From NCBI RefSeq assembly GCF_932526225.1, contig NC_064045.1:14068442-14132441 (forward strand): a stretch of 64,000 bases of DNA. The letters are read 5' to 3'. The notes below the pieces were generated by a model. It was not told where the DNA came from. It was given only the letters and a program-made list of their open reading frames with translations, and did no database searches. Each line of letters opens with the position of its first letter. Position 1 is the stretch's first letter. Positions 33,990 to 46,800 of this stretch are shown here, one piece after another. Both the position numbers and the translations under genes were made by a program. The DNA is from Nematostella vectensis (lineage: Eukaryota; Cnidaria; Anthozoa; Actiniaria; Edwardsiidae).

Positions 33990-34135
33990 TGGTTCTAGCA
34001 GGCCTAGAATTATTAGGGGGGGCACAGCCACGCCCCTGCTGGTCATTTCCTTATAATTTTTTTTAATATTAAGGGAGCACGTGGCCCCAGTGACCCACCC
34101 CCACCCCACCCCACCCTACGGCCCTGCATTGAAAT
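33990..34135. mobile_element. Small G-rich MITE remnant
   Basis: Contains TTAGGGGGGGCACAGC, a CCTTATAATTT core and CCTACGGCCCTGC. A related block with AGGGGGGGAGGCACAGC and CCTTATAATTTCT lies at about 43,390-43,450, upstream of fringe. Confidence 0.45.
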
Positions 34136-34177
34136 TGAAACTGGAACATCGATTTTCCCTTCAGACTGGTAGCCAGT

Positions 34178-34618
34178 CCCTAGTACTCTATTTCGCTTAA
34201 TTTTTGCGTCACTTTAATTTCGCGAATTTAAAAGATTCGCGAAAATAAATAAAAATTAAGTGAGTACACAAGAAGCCTTTGGGGGAATATTGGCCGTTTA
34301 ATAAGCTTTATGGAAGCACCTTGTCTATTTAGTCATCTATACATATAGTACGGTAAGGGGTTGAGTTGGACTTGTATTTATAGATTTTTATGAAACTACA
34401 TTTAGCCCACGCATCTCTTGTTATAAATTGTTTCAGTTTTGATGATTACAGCACATTTTAATTCCACTTTTTTTGCTTGATTTATTATCCCAAAATCGCG
34501 AAAATAAAGTGATCTGTTTTTTACGAAAATAGGAAAATCGCGAAAATAAAGTGTCGCGAAATATCGCAATCTCAAAATCGCGAAATTTTGACGTCGCAAA
34601 AATTGAGTAATAAGGTTA
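34178..34618. mobile_element. Foldback element rich in TCGCGAAAATAAA
   Basis: The left end (TACTCTATTTCGCTTAATTTTTGCG) and right end (GACGTCGCAAAAATTGAGTAATAAGG) are inverted copies. Inside are repeats of CGCGAAAATAAA in both orientations. It lies between the 3' ends of THG1 and fringe and carries no coding sequence. Confidence 0.6.
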
Positions 34619-34843
34619 GAGGGCAAGAGCAAGTCGTACGAAGGTTTTATAGAAACAACTTTTTATGTCCTATTTTGCATGTATCCATATAGCCTTTGCA
34701 AACCGTCTTTACATTTCTGCCTGCGTTTTTTTTTTAGCCAGGGCAAAAAAATAAAAACACTCTTCACAACTATTTGTACACTGTTTTTATTCTTTTTTAA
34801 AAAATTTTTCATTCTACAAAAATAAGAATATTTATAAAAACAT

Positions 34844-34849
34844 TTTATT
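34844..34849 (-). terminator. Poly(A) signal candidate for fringe
   Basis: AATAAA on the minus strand, about 155 bp beyond the fringe stop codon, in an AT-rich stretch. Confidence 0.5.
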
Positions 34850-35003
34850 CAAATATAAAAAATTTTCATATTATACTGCAGTGAAATGTTATGAAATATG
34901 TTCATATATGCGGGGGGCACCAAATTGTTCCAGGGTACAACAAACAATGCACCGACATGAACCTGAAAACAAAACATTAAATCAATAAAAATCAAAGTAA
35001 TTA

Positions 35004-38000
35004 CTACCCCACCCCAACCTTTGCACAAGTTATGCAGGCTACAAAGTATTCTGTTCTACCTTGATCACTCAACACAAACACATTCCCACCTACAACGTAC
35101 CTGCTTGGGTCAATTGCTTCACTGAATGGTCCGGAAATTTTAAGACGGTTGTAGAAACTGCCCATATATCCGTGACTAAATGTCACCTAAAATTCATAAG
35201 ACAGTAAATGATGAGTGTAATTAACTGACGGTTTTCTAAGCCATGCACATGGTACCACAGCACTGCACCGTGGCCATCATTCAGGCGACACTAAACAATC
35301 ACATGACTATTTGTATGCCAACCTCCTCCAGAAATGGCTGCAGCCATCATGCCGGAAAGCACCTGCCATTTTCCTTTGACAAGACTGGTGTTATGGATTA
35401 CCCACAACAGCTCGGTGTCAAAGGATTTTCTTCTCACATGAAATGGATTATATGTTGAGTATTGAACTGGTTTTTCCAATGAAATTTCAAGGTGTTCCTT
35501 GAAGAAATGCTCTTTTTCAATCAAAAAGCTTTTATGATTAGTTTGGTTATTCCAGGTGATTTTGACTGTTTTGAAGCTTTCCGAAATAAAAAGAAAATTA
35601 CTTTTCACCTATACAAGTATACCTACTTTAAGTCATACAATCAAACACACAGTATTCAATAACTATATTATTTATACAAACCTGATCCCTTAGCTCTTCT
35701 TGTCGTATGAACCTCAATCCCTCAAGATGAGAGTGGAAAAGATTACTTTTTTTCAATTTCACACCAAGAGCATACTCTGAAGGTAAAGAAAAAACAGCTG
35801 TTATCATCATTATCTTCTACTGCATACAACTGTCATGATCATGTACTGCATGCTACTGTTGTCATCGTCATCTACTGCATGCTACTGTTGTCATCACCAT
35901 CATCTACTGCATGCTACTGTTGTCATCACCATCATCTACTGCATGCTACTGTCATCATCATCTACTGCATGCTACTGTCATCATCATCTACTGCATGCTA
36001 CCATCATTATCATCTACTGCATGCTACTGTCATCATCATCTAATGCATGCTACCATCATCATCTATTTCATGCTACCATCACCATTATCTACTGCATTTT
36101 TCCATCAACATCATCTATGGCATGCACCTTCATCATCATCATCTATGATGATGACTGTATGCTACAGTCATCATCATTATCTACTGCATGCTACTGTCAT
36201 CATCATCATCATGCTACCATCATTATAATCATTAGAACAAGACAGAACCCAAGTGGTGGATCCAGGAGGTGGTGCCTGCTCTTCTTGAACAAAATTTAAA
36301 CAAGTAAAATGATTACTCACCAGCTATGTATCCGAGGACACAATCATCTGGTAAGCCAATACGGTCACAAGTCTGCACAAATGCATGATTTCTAAAAAAA
36401 AAGATGTACAATTACATCAGAACCATGATGCAGAGCAGAAGGAATAGAAAACGGGTAGGGTTTGTGAAGTCATGTGAATGGGAGGTGACGATAATCTGGC
36501 ACATGGTGATAAGATCAGTATATGATCTCGAGGAGAGACATAGTCTATGGTTTTTCTCAGTGTCTCAAGCTCATAAAATTATAGGAAAAAAGGAGAGCCG
36601 ATTAATGATTAAGACATTTAGTCTAAATGCAGGTAGCCTTGTAACCCCCCCCCCCCCCTGGTACAGGGATGATTGTAAGCCTCTGTATGTCGTCTAGAGG
36701 GATGTACTTGGGAGCATTGTAAGCCTTTGTATGTCCTCTAGAGGGATGTACTTGGGAGCATTGTAAGCCTCTGTATGTCGTCTAGAGGGATGTACTTGGG
36801 AGCATTGTAAGCCTCTGTATGTCCTCTAGAAGGATGTACTTGGGAGCATTGTATGCCTTTGTATGTCCTCTACAGGGATGTACTTGGGAGCATTGTAAGC
36901 CTCTGTATGTCCTCTAGAGGGATGTACTTGGGAGCATTGTATGCCTCTGTATGTCGTCTATTGGGATGTACTTGGGAGCATTATTGCTAATGCCAAAGAG
37001 CTAAGTCATCTTATAAGCTCACTGAGCCCTTTAAGTACTTTAAAGATTCTCACCTAAAATACTCAGCCATTCTAGCCACGAGAACTCTACTCAGACATAA
37101 ACCTGCTCCCCCTGTGGCAAACCAGAAGCTTACCATCTGATGGTAGAAGAAGGAAAACATATATTATGCAATGTGTGAACAGGGGTGACAGGAAAAAAAG
37201 CACAGGGGAAAGGGGGCTAACTGTTTTGAAGTACACCCCTCCCCCCTTGGCCACACAAGGTCACATCTTATTGAGCCCCACTCTGCATCAAAATAGCAAT
37301 AACTGTGCACCCCCCTGCTTAGTAGAGGCTAATGATGTAATAAAATGTGACAAAACATGTCATGAAATATTGTTGTATCACATTGTAATCTACAAATTGT
37401 GAAAAGTTGCTGATTCTACAGAGGGTTTTTGAAATGGGTGGCTTAAAAAGGGATAACTGTGTGTGGGTTTTGACAGGCACAAACATTAAAAATAAGGGAC
37501 CTATTATATAGTGGTATTGCGTAAGATATTACCTTGTAATTTTTTTCACGATCATATCCCTAAAAAAAAAAAAAATAAATTCGGTTGAGCAAATTGTACT
37601 GTAACATATGCCTTAAATTTCTTCTAGCATTATTTCTGAAACCCATATAAAACTTTAAAATACAGGGCCGTAGCAGGGGGTTGGGCACTGGGGGCATGTA
37701 CCTCCCCAAATTTTTCCAACATTATAAGAAAATGACCAGAAGAGGCGCATTATTTCTTAATATTTCTGTATTGTGCCCCCCAATCTTACGTGGCCTACTA
37801 CTGCTCTGAATTATGAATATCCAGCTAGTCAGAGGTGGTTTATATTTCTTTTGTGAATTTTTCTATTCAGGTATTTTCCAGGGGTAAATTATGAATTCGT
37901 CTGATTTCACCATCCAACACAGACCACCTACAGTAGTTTTTTTTTTCTCAGCTTATTGTCTGTAGTCTTTCTATACCTACCACTCACAAACCACGTACTT

Positions 38001-41000
38001 GCACACACATGGAGTGGGAGCAAGTACAATTTTACCCCAACCCATAGCATGAGCTACAGACAGATTAAACAACATGCAAAGTAAATAAATAAAAATATTA
38101 CCTGCATTTTGTGATTAATACTAGGCTTGCCAATGTAGTGGGGATATGTGTGGTTATGCTCCCGAAGAAGTTTGATTAGGGCTGGAAAGTTGACATAATT
38201 ATCATCGTCGAAATGACAGAACCACCTAAAACAGAAACATTCAACAAAAAAGATAAACCAGGACTTTGGAGACACACTGTTGTTTCAGGCTGACCTAGGC
38301 CCGATTGAGATGCCTTGTGCCTGCCGAGTCAAACGTAATTGCCAATTTGTATCAACACAAATACATTGGGTTTAATGTTAATTCAAGAGTCACACTAAAT
38401 TAGTCGTCAATGGATTGCAGGAAATCAAAGTTGACATTTTAGGAGTTTTGGTTAAGCACAAAACTAAAATCTGTCAAATTGTTTGTGCGCTTAATCCAAA
38501 CAGTTAGATTTTGCAGGAAGACAACATACGGATCAGACCTTAGATGTCTTCACTTTATTGTATGTGACATGTGAGTATCGCCTTAAAATTGGGTATAACA
38601 ATAACTCTGCTTGATACTTGACAATGCAACAGTAATTTCTACACATAATTTTAACTACCTCTCATTTGACTTTTCCCAAAAGTAGTTGAGTTCAGCCTGC
38701 ATCTTACAGCACAGTGCAGCTCTGGAATAATAATAAGAAGAATATGCACGATCAAGAACCTATTGATATAGGCATCTTAAAAGCATAAAAAACAATGGGA
38801 TTTCTACCCTGGGCTGGGCTTGCTTGTGAGATTGACAAGATTTCAGCTGATCATAGTTTTATTTATTTTTTATCCATGGCAACACACACAACATCCCAGG
38901 AAAACATACAAAAGATTCCAGGGTAACACACAAAAGATTCCAGGGTAACACACAAAAAAGTCCAGGGTAACATGCAAAAGAGTCCAGGGTAACACACAAA
39001 AAAGTCCAGGGTAACATGCAAAAGAGTCCAGGGTAACACACAAAAGATTCCAGGGTAACACACAAAAAAGTCCAGGGTAACATGCAAAAGAGTCCAGGGT
39101 AACACACAAATGAGTCCAGGGCAGGGCTTCTGGAATTACCCGCTTGTGCGGAAGCGCGTAATTTGGCTTTTTCCGCGTTATCTGCGTAATCCACAAATTT
39201 CCGCGTAATTTGGCTAAATTTTGAAAGACAAAACATTTTATTGCACAGCTGATGTGTTCTTTTAGGATTCTTACCTCTATTAATAGTAAAAAATGAGAGA
39301 TATTCTTCGTAAGAGTGAGATGTTTCAAACTGAATTTCGAAAACAAATAAAATGACTAGGCGTTCTTTGCTAAACCGTGAAGGCGTAGGGCTAATAATAA
39401 AATATCTTTTTCAATTGGCTGGTGGCTCGGAACGAATGAAAACTTGCCTAAGATATTTTCACGAAAAAAAATAACCTTTTCAAGTTATTTTGTGCTTTCC
39501 TTCGGTACAAAATGTAGTTTGAGGTACAGTTGATATTCCGTATAATTTAGCGCGTGATTCACTAAAGAATCCCACAAAATTTTGATTTTTAAAGAAAAAT
39601 GTATTGCAAAATCCCGCGTAACATGCAAAAGAGTCCAGGGTAACATGCAAAAGAGTCCAGGGTAACATGCAAAAGAGTCCAGGGTAACACACAAAAAAGG
39701 CCAGGGTAACACACAAAGAGTTTAGGGTAACACACAAAAGAGTCCAGGGTAACACACAAAAGAGTCCAGGGCAACACACAAAAGAGTCCAGGGTAACACA
39801 CAAAAGAGTCCAGGGTAACACACAAAAGAGTCCAGGGTAACACACAATAGAGTCCAGGGCAACACACAAAACATCTCAGGAAAACACACAAAAGAGTCCA
39901 GGGTAACACACAAAAGAGTCCAGCATAACATGCAAAAGAGTCCAGGGTAAAGTTGGATTGAATTTGTTACATTATTATGGAAGAATACTTGCATAAAGTA
40001 ACAACTCCTTATGTTCTCTCTATTAACAGTCAATGAGCCGGTCGGTTCAAATTACTTATTGACAGAGCCTGGGCTACCTGTGGGGTAACACACAAAAGAG
40101 TCCAGGGTAACACACAAAAGAGTCCAGGGAAATACACAAGAGTCCAGGGTAACACACACAAGAGTCCAGGGTAACACACACAAGAGTCCAGGGAAATAAA
40201 CAAAAGAGTCCAGGGTAACACACAAGAGTCCAGGGTAACACACAAAAGAGTCCAGGGAAATACACAAGAGTCCAGGGTAACACACAAAAGAGTCCAGGGA
40301 AATACACAAGAGTCCAGGGTAACACACAAAAGAGTCCAGGGAAATACAAAAGAGTCCAGGGAAATACACAAGAGTCCACGGTAACACACAAAAGAGTCCA
40401 GGGAAATACACAAGAGTCCAAGGAAATACACAAGAGCCCAGGGTAACACACAAAAGAGTCCAGGGAAATACACAAGAGTCCAGGGTAACACAAAAAAGAG
40501 TCCAGGGAAATACACAAGAGTCCAGGGTAACACACAAGAGTCCAGGGTAACACAAAAGAGTCCAGGGAAATACACAAAAGAGTCCAGGGTAACACGCAAA
40601 AGGCACAGTCTTATTATTTCTAGTGGTTTACCTATGATGTGAGGATTCACACTTGGTGTTAACCAGATGGCCACCTGATAAATAAAGCAAAATAAGATGA
40701 AACAGTTACCACCAGTGGCTGAACCATGGGGGGGGGGGGGGGGGGGCAGGGTGTTGACCAAACTCTTTGAACAGAAATTTAAATTGAAATGTTTGAAAAT
40801 GAAATCCACATATTTACTGCTTTTATGCTTTATACACTGGTATCTGGCTCAATGAGTGGTTAAAGGATGCTTAGGAATTTTTAAATACATAAAAATTTCC
40901 ATACTAATGGTTCTGTAATAAAAGCAAGTTTTTTTTCACTTACCCAATAATTTGTTCAGGTCTGGGTCATCTCCATCTGAGAAAACATACACCTTGAAAA

Positions 41001-41916
41001 ATAATAATAATTAAATATTTAAAAAGGCATCAGAAGTAACTAACCATTAGATTTTGAAAGAGTAAAGGTGTGTTGAAAGTTACTAACAATTAGATGCTAA
41101 AAAAGGTGTTTTGTGTGTTAATAGTTCTTAAAAAAGTAAAAGTAATAAAATAATTAATAATACTTTAAAATCCTTTTTTTTTTTACTGTAGTTCCTTTTA
41201 CAATTTATCTTTTTTTTGTTTTCCCTCATTTCACAGCTGGCTAGAACCATTGCCCCTCCCCCCACAACTTTAATGTTTCTCAATCTATCCCATTTGCACT
41301 AGAAAATCAAAGCATTTAGCTCGAAACAAGCATGTAAAATATAAATATATAATATACATACTTGCTCCTTGGCCAAGGAAATCCATGTTTTCATCAGAAC
41401 TTGCATTCTACTCTGGTGATAATTTCTAGTTGTCTTTATCGCTAAAAATACATCGGACGGCCCGGTGGGACGTCCATCTTCCAAAGTCAAAACATTTTTT
41501 AAATCTGGTTCTGCTAAAGTGGACATTGGCCCTGTTTTCTTGATTGCCGTTGTCAGAAGATCATAAATTTCTTCTGTCATTAAAACTTGGGCAGTTTTTT
41601 TTAATTCTGGCGCCGAAGTTGACATCGCATTCAATGAGTCCTTTGCAAAATTCAAAGTTCTACTGTCTGGAATAGCTTGAGCTCGATCCAAGTCCATTCC
41701 CAAACTACCAATATCCTTCAGTTGTAAAGTTATTCCAGGTCTTTCAGGTCTTTGGAGCTGACTTGCTTGTACTAAATGCCGATTCTTTGATCTCGAAATT
41801 GTTCGTGGAACGTTAGAAACATCTACGAACAACACTGCATAAATCAGAATTTGTAATAAAGCGGCCAGTAAAATCCATGTCAAGAAAATCCGCAGCTTTC
41901 TTCGAGGGAAAAACAT
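35004..41916 (-). CDS. fng: Fringe-type beta-1,3-N-acetylglucosaminyltransferase
   Basis: Nine minus-strand exons: 41362-41916, 40944-40992, 40632-40674, 38659-38721, 38102-38225, 37054-37136, 36321-36391, 35682-35776 and 35004-35186. They total 421 residues with all phases consistent. A type II membrane protein: a signal anchor at residues about 9-31, a stem, then the glycosyltransferase domain. Signature blocks are [13 protein letters not shown]-x-SR and TWIS-x-AK (exon 1), [20 protein letters not shown] with the metal-binding DDD at 243-245, FWFATGGAG (282-290), IGLPDDC (317-323), NLFHSHLE and ISGPFSE-x-x-DPSRY. Fringe enzymes extend O-fucose on Notch EGF repeats in the Golgi, tuning ligand choice. 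The C-terminus runs about 30 residues past the vertebrate proteins and ends in a Cys-containing tail. Introns hold several minisatellites. Confidence 0.96.
35830..36235. repeat. CATCATCTACTGCATGCTAC tandem repeat
   Basis: About twelve imperfect copies of a 20-33 bp unit with CATCTACTGCATGCTACTGT and CATCAT spacers, in fringe intron 7. It is read open on the plus strand by composition only. Confidence 0.85.
36673..36980. repeat. 44 bp minisatellite in fringe intron 6
   Basis: Seven units built on TGTAAGCCTCTGTATGTC and AGAGGGATGTACTTGGGAGC, very similar to each other, preceded by a C homopolymer. Confidence 0.9.
37667..37808. mobile_element. MITE (GGCCGTAGCAGG family), second copy
   Basis: Starts AGGGCCGTAGCAGGGGG and ends GTGGCCTACTACTGCTCTG, a diverged partner of 19,612-19,763. 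Located in fringe intron 5. Confidence 0.6.
38885..39122. repeat. 22 bp minisatellite, block 1 (fringe intron 3)
   Basis: About eleven units of GTAACACACAAAAGAGTCCAGG with AT-to-AA and TGCAAA variants. Confidence 0.92.
39123..39610. other. Unique segment interrupting the 22 bp array
   Basis: About 490 bp of non-repeat DNA splits block 1 from block 2 of the 22 bp minisatellite. It contains several GCGTAATTTGGC and CGCGTAA words near its left end and CCCGCGTAAC at its right end. This looks like an element inserted into an existing array, but no clear terminal repeats are visible. Confidence 0.35.
39616..39950. repeat. 22 bp minisatellite, block 2 (fringe intron 3)
   Basis: About fifteen units of the same 22 bp motif, ending at CCAGGGTAAAGTTGG. 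Confidence 0.92.
40084..40610. repeat. 20-22 bp minisatellite, block 3 (fringe intron 3)
   Basis: About 25 units. Here the 22 bp form alternates with a 20 bp form having GGGAAATACACAAGAGTCCA, so the block has a different unit mix from the other two. It ends just before exon 3. Confidence 0.92.
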
Positions 41917-43824
41917 CGTGCAGTAGATGCGTTCCTTCGTCTTCTAGAAGTGTATACTAATTAAAATCTTAATTAACAGCGTAGATTGGTGATAAACCAT
42001 CGCAATAAACTCGTTTAGTATGACTTTCTGACTTCCGATCTAAGACTTCCGAAGACTTCTTACATCTTTTTCAAATCTTACGTAGTAGACTTTGTAAGCT
42101 CGCAATATAAATCCAGCTCTTTCTACCGATACATTTATCTTCTAAAGCAGATCATTACTGATATAGGTCTTTCATGGAGAACTTAGCACTTGGTATGTAG
42201 TTAGTTACGCAGTAACTTTGAGGACAATTAATTCAGAACCCGCCATTTTCCGAATTCTAGTGTTCTGCACAACGCTCACCTAGAAACGACGAAAAATTGA
42301 TGCATCGTCATCATTTAAGTATCCTTTTAGAAGGAATCACGCAGATGTCTATTTAAAGTGTATGATATCCGTTTATCGCTGTAGATAGATGCGATATTAG
42401 GATTGTGCGGAAACGTACTCATCTGTCCCGTGGCCTTTGTTTGGCTGGTGGTGTATACAATCCCGCAATGACCCGCGGCGTCCCGCATGATAAGTCGCAT
42501 TTTGCGCGGGAAATTCTAGCCACTTATAGCTGGTCTTGGAGCAATGCACTTTGTTTGTATTTCTGCTTCATTTCGTGAGCTCGAAAATGGGAAGTCTAAC
42601 TACTGCGTTTTCTACTGCTATTATAAGTTTTGTAGGTGACATCACTGAAGTTGAATAAAGAACAATGATAGCTCTAAAACTCGAATACGAGAATTTGTCA
42701 ACCCGGGAATTCCAACCACCCTTACTCGTCGGAGTTTTTAGCTCTATGATATTAGAAAAAGGGACCGAGCCCCCGGGGGCGGGGCTCTCTATGTTCGCTC
42801 GTTTCCAAACCATTTGCTCCCATTACACCAAGGGCGCGCCCATATGTAATATAGATTCCGACCATTTCTCACTACACATCACAGCGAGCTGTGCGTAGCT
42901 GTGCGTGGCGTAACAGGGTTATTGCCTCCCTAATGCGCGGACGTCTCCTTCTATCTCTAGTGCCTATGTACCTATGTATCTGATAGCGGTGCTGGGACCA
43001 AAAATTCTTTTCAGCGTATGTCTAGAAGTATTTTTTTTTCCATTTTTCATAGCTTCAAATCTCGGCCGATGACCAAACTATTTTTTTTTTTCCAATAGAC
43101 TGAAGAGGCAAATAAAATGTTTTCTCGATCAGAGTAAAGGATTTTTTGCTGGAAATGCTTTAGTGCTCGCTAAAGGCTACCAACCCCAAGGAAATGGCGC
43201 ACGCCTTCGCTAATTAGAGCCCCCACGAGCACCCCGTTTTTTATGCGAGACCCAGGCGAGACCGAGCATTTTTGGTCGTTGAATAAATCGAGCAGCGAGC
43301 ACATCGAAAAATACAATGAGAGCAGCACGGCGGAAAAAAATTGCGCGTGATTAACCGACAAAATGGCATCAAAATGTTAGTGGGACATTAGGGGGGGGAG
43401 GCACAGCATCGCCTCTACTGGTTACGTGCCCTTATAATTTCTGGATTTTTTTGGGGGGGGGAGGGGCTCGGGTTGGGCTTTTTTTTTAAAAAAAGATTCC
43501 TATTTTATATAAAAGAAAGTATAATGTCGTTATTTAGAGCTAAAGTACTAAATGTTGAAAGAAAAAACACGTCTTCTGCACCCTTATGGTACTAAAACCC
43601 ATACAGGAAATTCCTTCGTTAGGTTAGGTTGGGAAGGGGGCGTATTTTAAAATATTTAAATATTTTGCTCCCTGAGATAAAAGGCGTCAATTCAACCCAG
43701 ATCTTTTTACTGGAAAACTCAAGATATGTTTCCTACTCGATTTCTTTCTCCCGTTCCAAAAACATTCGCTGGACCCTGGTGGTATGGCTTGTTCAGCTTT
43801 TTTCCTAGGAATTTAGGGAATTTT
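41917..43824. other. Intergenic, 5' flank of fringe
   Basis: No gene recognised. It should contain the fringe promoter. A block at about 42,895-42,945 (CGTGGCGTAACAGGGTTATTG) recurs inverted near 62,235-62,300. Runs of G and T at about 43,390-43,490 are a MITE remnant related to 33,990-34,135. Confidence 0.4.
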
Positions 43825-46800
43825 AAATGTGAACTTTAGAAGCACACTAGCATACACACATTGGCACCAGTCGGGCCAAGACGGGACGCTAGCACAGTCT
43901 ATTACCCGTGCAGTTCGGCAACCATGGACAGCTGTTTCGTCCTTATTAGGACTCGTCAGCATGGCATAGCCGGTTTGCCTCAGTTAAACTTCATCGGCAA
44001 AATAAACTGCAGGGCGACTTCGACTCGAACGAAGTGCTTTAAACCACAGCTTAGATCCATGTGGGATCTAGAGCTGCGACCGGGCTAGCGTGATGCCAAT
44101 TGTGCGGATCACGCATGCGACCTTTGCTAGTCTAAAACTCCGTCGGATAGCCAAACTATCCTTGCGAGTATGTATACATAAATGTGAACTTTAGAAGCAC
44201 ACTAGCATACACACATTGGCACCAGTCGGGCCAAGACGGGACGCTAGCACAGTCTATTACCCGTGCAGTTCGGCAACCATGGACAGCTGTTTCGTCCTTA
44301 TTAGGACTCGTCAGCATGGCATAGCCGGTTTGCCTCAGTTAAACTTCATCGGCAAAATAAACTGCAGGGCGACTTCGACTCGAACGAAGTGCTTTAAACC
44401 ACAGCTTAGATCCATGTGGGATCTAGAGCTGCGACCGGGCTAGCGTGATGCCAATTGTGCGGATCACGCATGCGACCTTTGCTAGTCTAAAACTCCGTCG
44501 GATAGCCAAACTATCCTTGCGAGTATGTATACATAAATGTGAACTTTAGAAGCACACTAGCATACACACATTGGCACCAGTCGGGCCAAGACGGGACGCT
44601 AGCACAGTCTATTACCCGTGCAGTTCGGCAACCATGGACAGCTGTTTCGTCCTTATTAGGACTCGTCAGCATGGCATAGCCGGTTTGCCTCAGTTAAACT
44701 TCATCGGCAAAATAAACTGCAGGGCGACTTCGACTCGAACGAAGTGCTTTAAACCACAGCTTAGATCCATGTGGGATCTAGAGCTGCGACCGGGCTAGCG
44801 TGATGCCAATTGTGCGGATCACGCATGCGACCTTTGCTAGTCTAAAACTCCGTCGGATAGCCAAACTATCCTTGCGAGTATGTATACATAAATGTGAACT
44901 TTAGAAGCACACTAGCATACACACATTGGCACCAGTCGGGCCAAGACGGGACGCTAGCACAGTCTATTACCCGTGCAGTTCGGCAACCATGGACAGCTGT
45001 TTCGTCCTTATTAGGACTCGTCAGCATGGCATAGCCGGTTTGCCTCAGTTAAACTTCATCGGCAAAATAAACTGCAGGGCGACTTCGACTCGAACGAAGT
45101 GCTTTAAACCACAGCTTAGATCCATGTGGGATCTAGAGCTGCGACCGGGCTAGCGTGATGCCAATTGTGCGGATCACGCATGCGACCTTTGCTAGTCTAA
45201 AACTCCGTCGGATAGCCAAACTATCCTTGCGAGTATGTATACATAAATGTGAACTTTAGAAGCACACTAGCATACACACATTGGCACCAGTCGGGCCAAG
45301 ACGGGACGCTAGCACAGTCTATTACCCGTGCAGTTCGGCAACCATGGACAGCTGTTTCGTCCTTATTAGGACTCGTCAGCATGGCATAGCCGGTTTGCCT
45401 CAGTTAAACTTCATCGGCAAAATAAACTGCAGGGCGACTTCGACTCGAACGAAGTGCTTTAAACCACAGCTTAGATCCATGTGGGATCTAGAGCTGCGAC
45501 CGGGCTAGCGTGATGCCAATTGTGCGGATCACGCATGCGACCTTTGCTAGTCTAAAACTCCGTCGGATAGCCAAACTATCCTTGCGAGTATGTATACATA
45601 AATGTGAACTTTAGAAGCACACTAGCATACACACATTGGCACCAGTCGGGCCAAGACGGGACGCTAGCACAGTCTATTACCCGTGCAGTTCGGCAACCAT
45701 GGACAGCTGTTTCGTCCTTATTAGGACTCGTCAGCATGGCATAGCCGGTTTGCCTCAGTTAAACTTCATCGGCAAAATAAACTGCAGGGCGACTTCGACT
45801 CGAACGAAGTGCTTTAAACCACAGCTTAGATCCATGTGGGATCTAGAGCTGCGACCGGGCTAGCGTGATGCCAATTGTGCGGATCACGCATGCGACCTTT
45901 GCTAGTCTAAAACTCCGTCGGATAGCCAAACTATCCTTGCGAGTATGTATACATAAATGTGAACTTTAGAAGCACACTAGCATACACACATTGGCACCAG
46001 TCGGGCCAAGACGGGACGCTAGCACAGTCTATTACCCGTGCAGTTCGGCAACCATGGACAGCTGTTTCGTCCTTATTAGGACTCGTCAGCATGGCATAGC
46101 CGGTTTGCCTCAGTTAAACTTCATCGGCAAAATAAACTGCAGGGCGACTTCGACTCGAACGAAGTGCTTTAAACCACAGCTTAGATCCATGTGGGATCTA
46201 GAGCTGCGACCGGGCTAGCGTGATGCCAATTGTGCGGATCACGCATGCGACCTTTGCTAGTCTAAAACTCCGTCGGATAGCCAAACTATCCTTGCGAGTA
46301 TGTATACATAAATGTGAACTTTAGAAGCACACTAGCATACACACATTGGCACCAGTCGGGCCAAGACGGGACGCTAGCACAGTCTATTACCCGTGCAGTT
46401 CGGCAACCATGGACAGCTGTTTCGTCCTTATTAGGACTCGTCAGCATGGCATAGCCGGTTTGCCTCAGTTAAACTTCATCGGCAAAATAAACTGCAGGGC
46501 GACTTCGACTCGAACGAAGTGCTTTAAACCACAGCTTAGATCCATGTGGGATCTAGAGCTGCGACCGGGCTAGCGTGATGCCAATTGTGCGGATCACGCA
46601 TGCGACCTTTGCTAGTCTAAAACTCCGTCGGATAGCCAAACTATCCTTGCGAGTATGTATACATAAATGTGAACTTTAGAAGCACACTAGCATACACACA
46701 TTGGCACCAGTCGGGCCAAGACGGGACGCTAGCACAGTCTATTACCCGTGCAGTTCGGCAACCATGGACAGCTGTTTCGTCCTTATTAGGACTCGTCAGC

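Noticed and set aside
35291-35608. 105-codon minus-strand frame in fringe intron 8
   Set aside because: Exon 8 joins exon 9 in phase without it, and it matches no fringe sequence.
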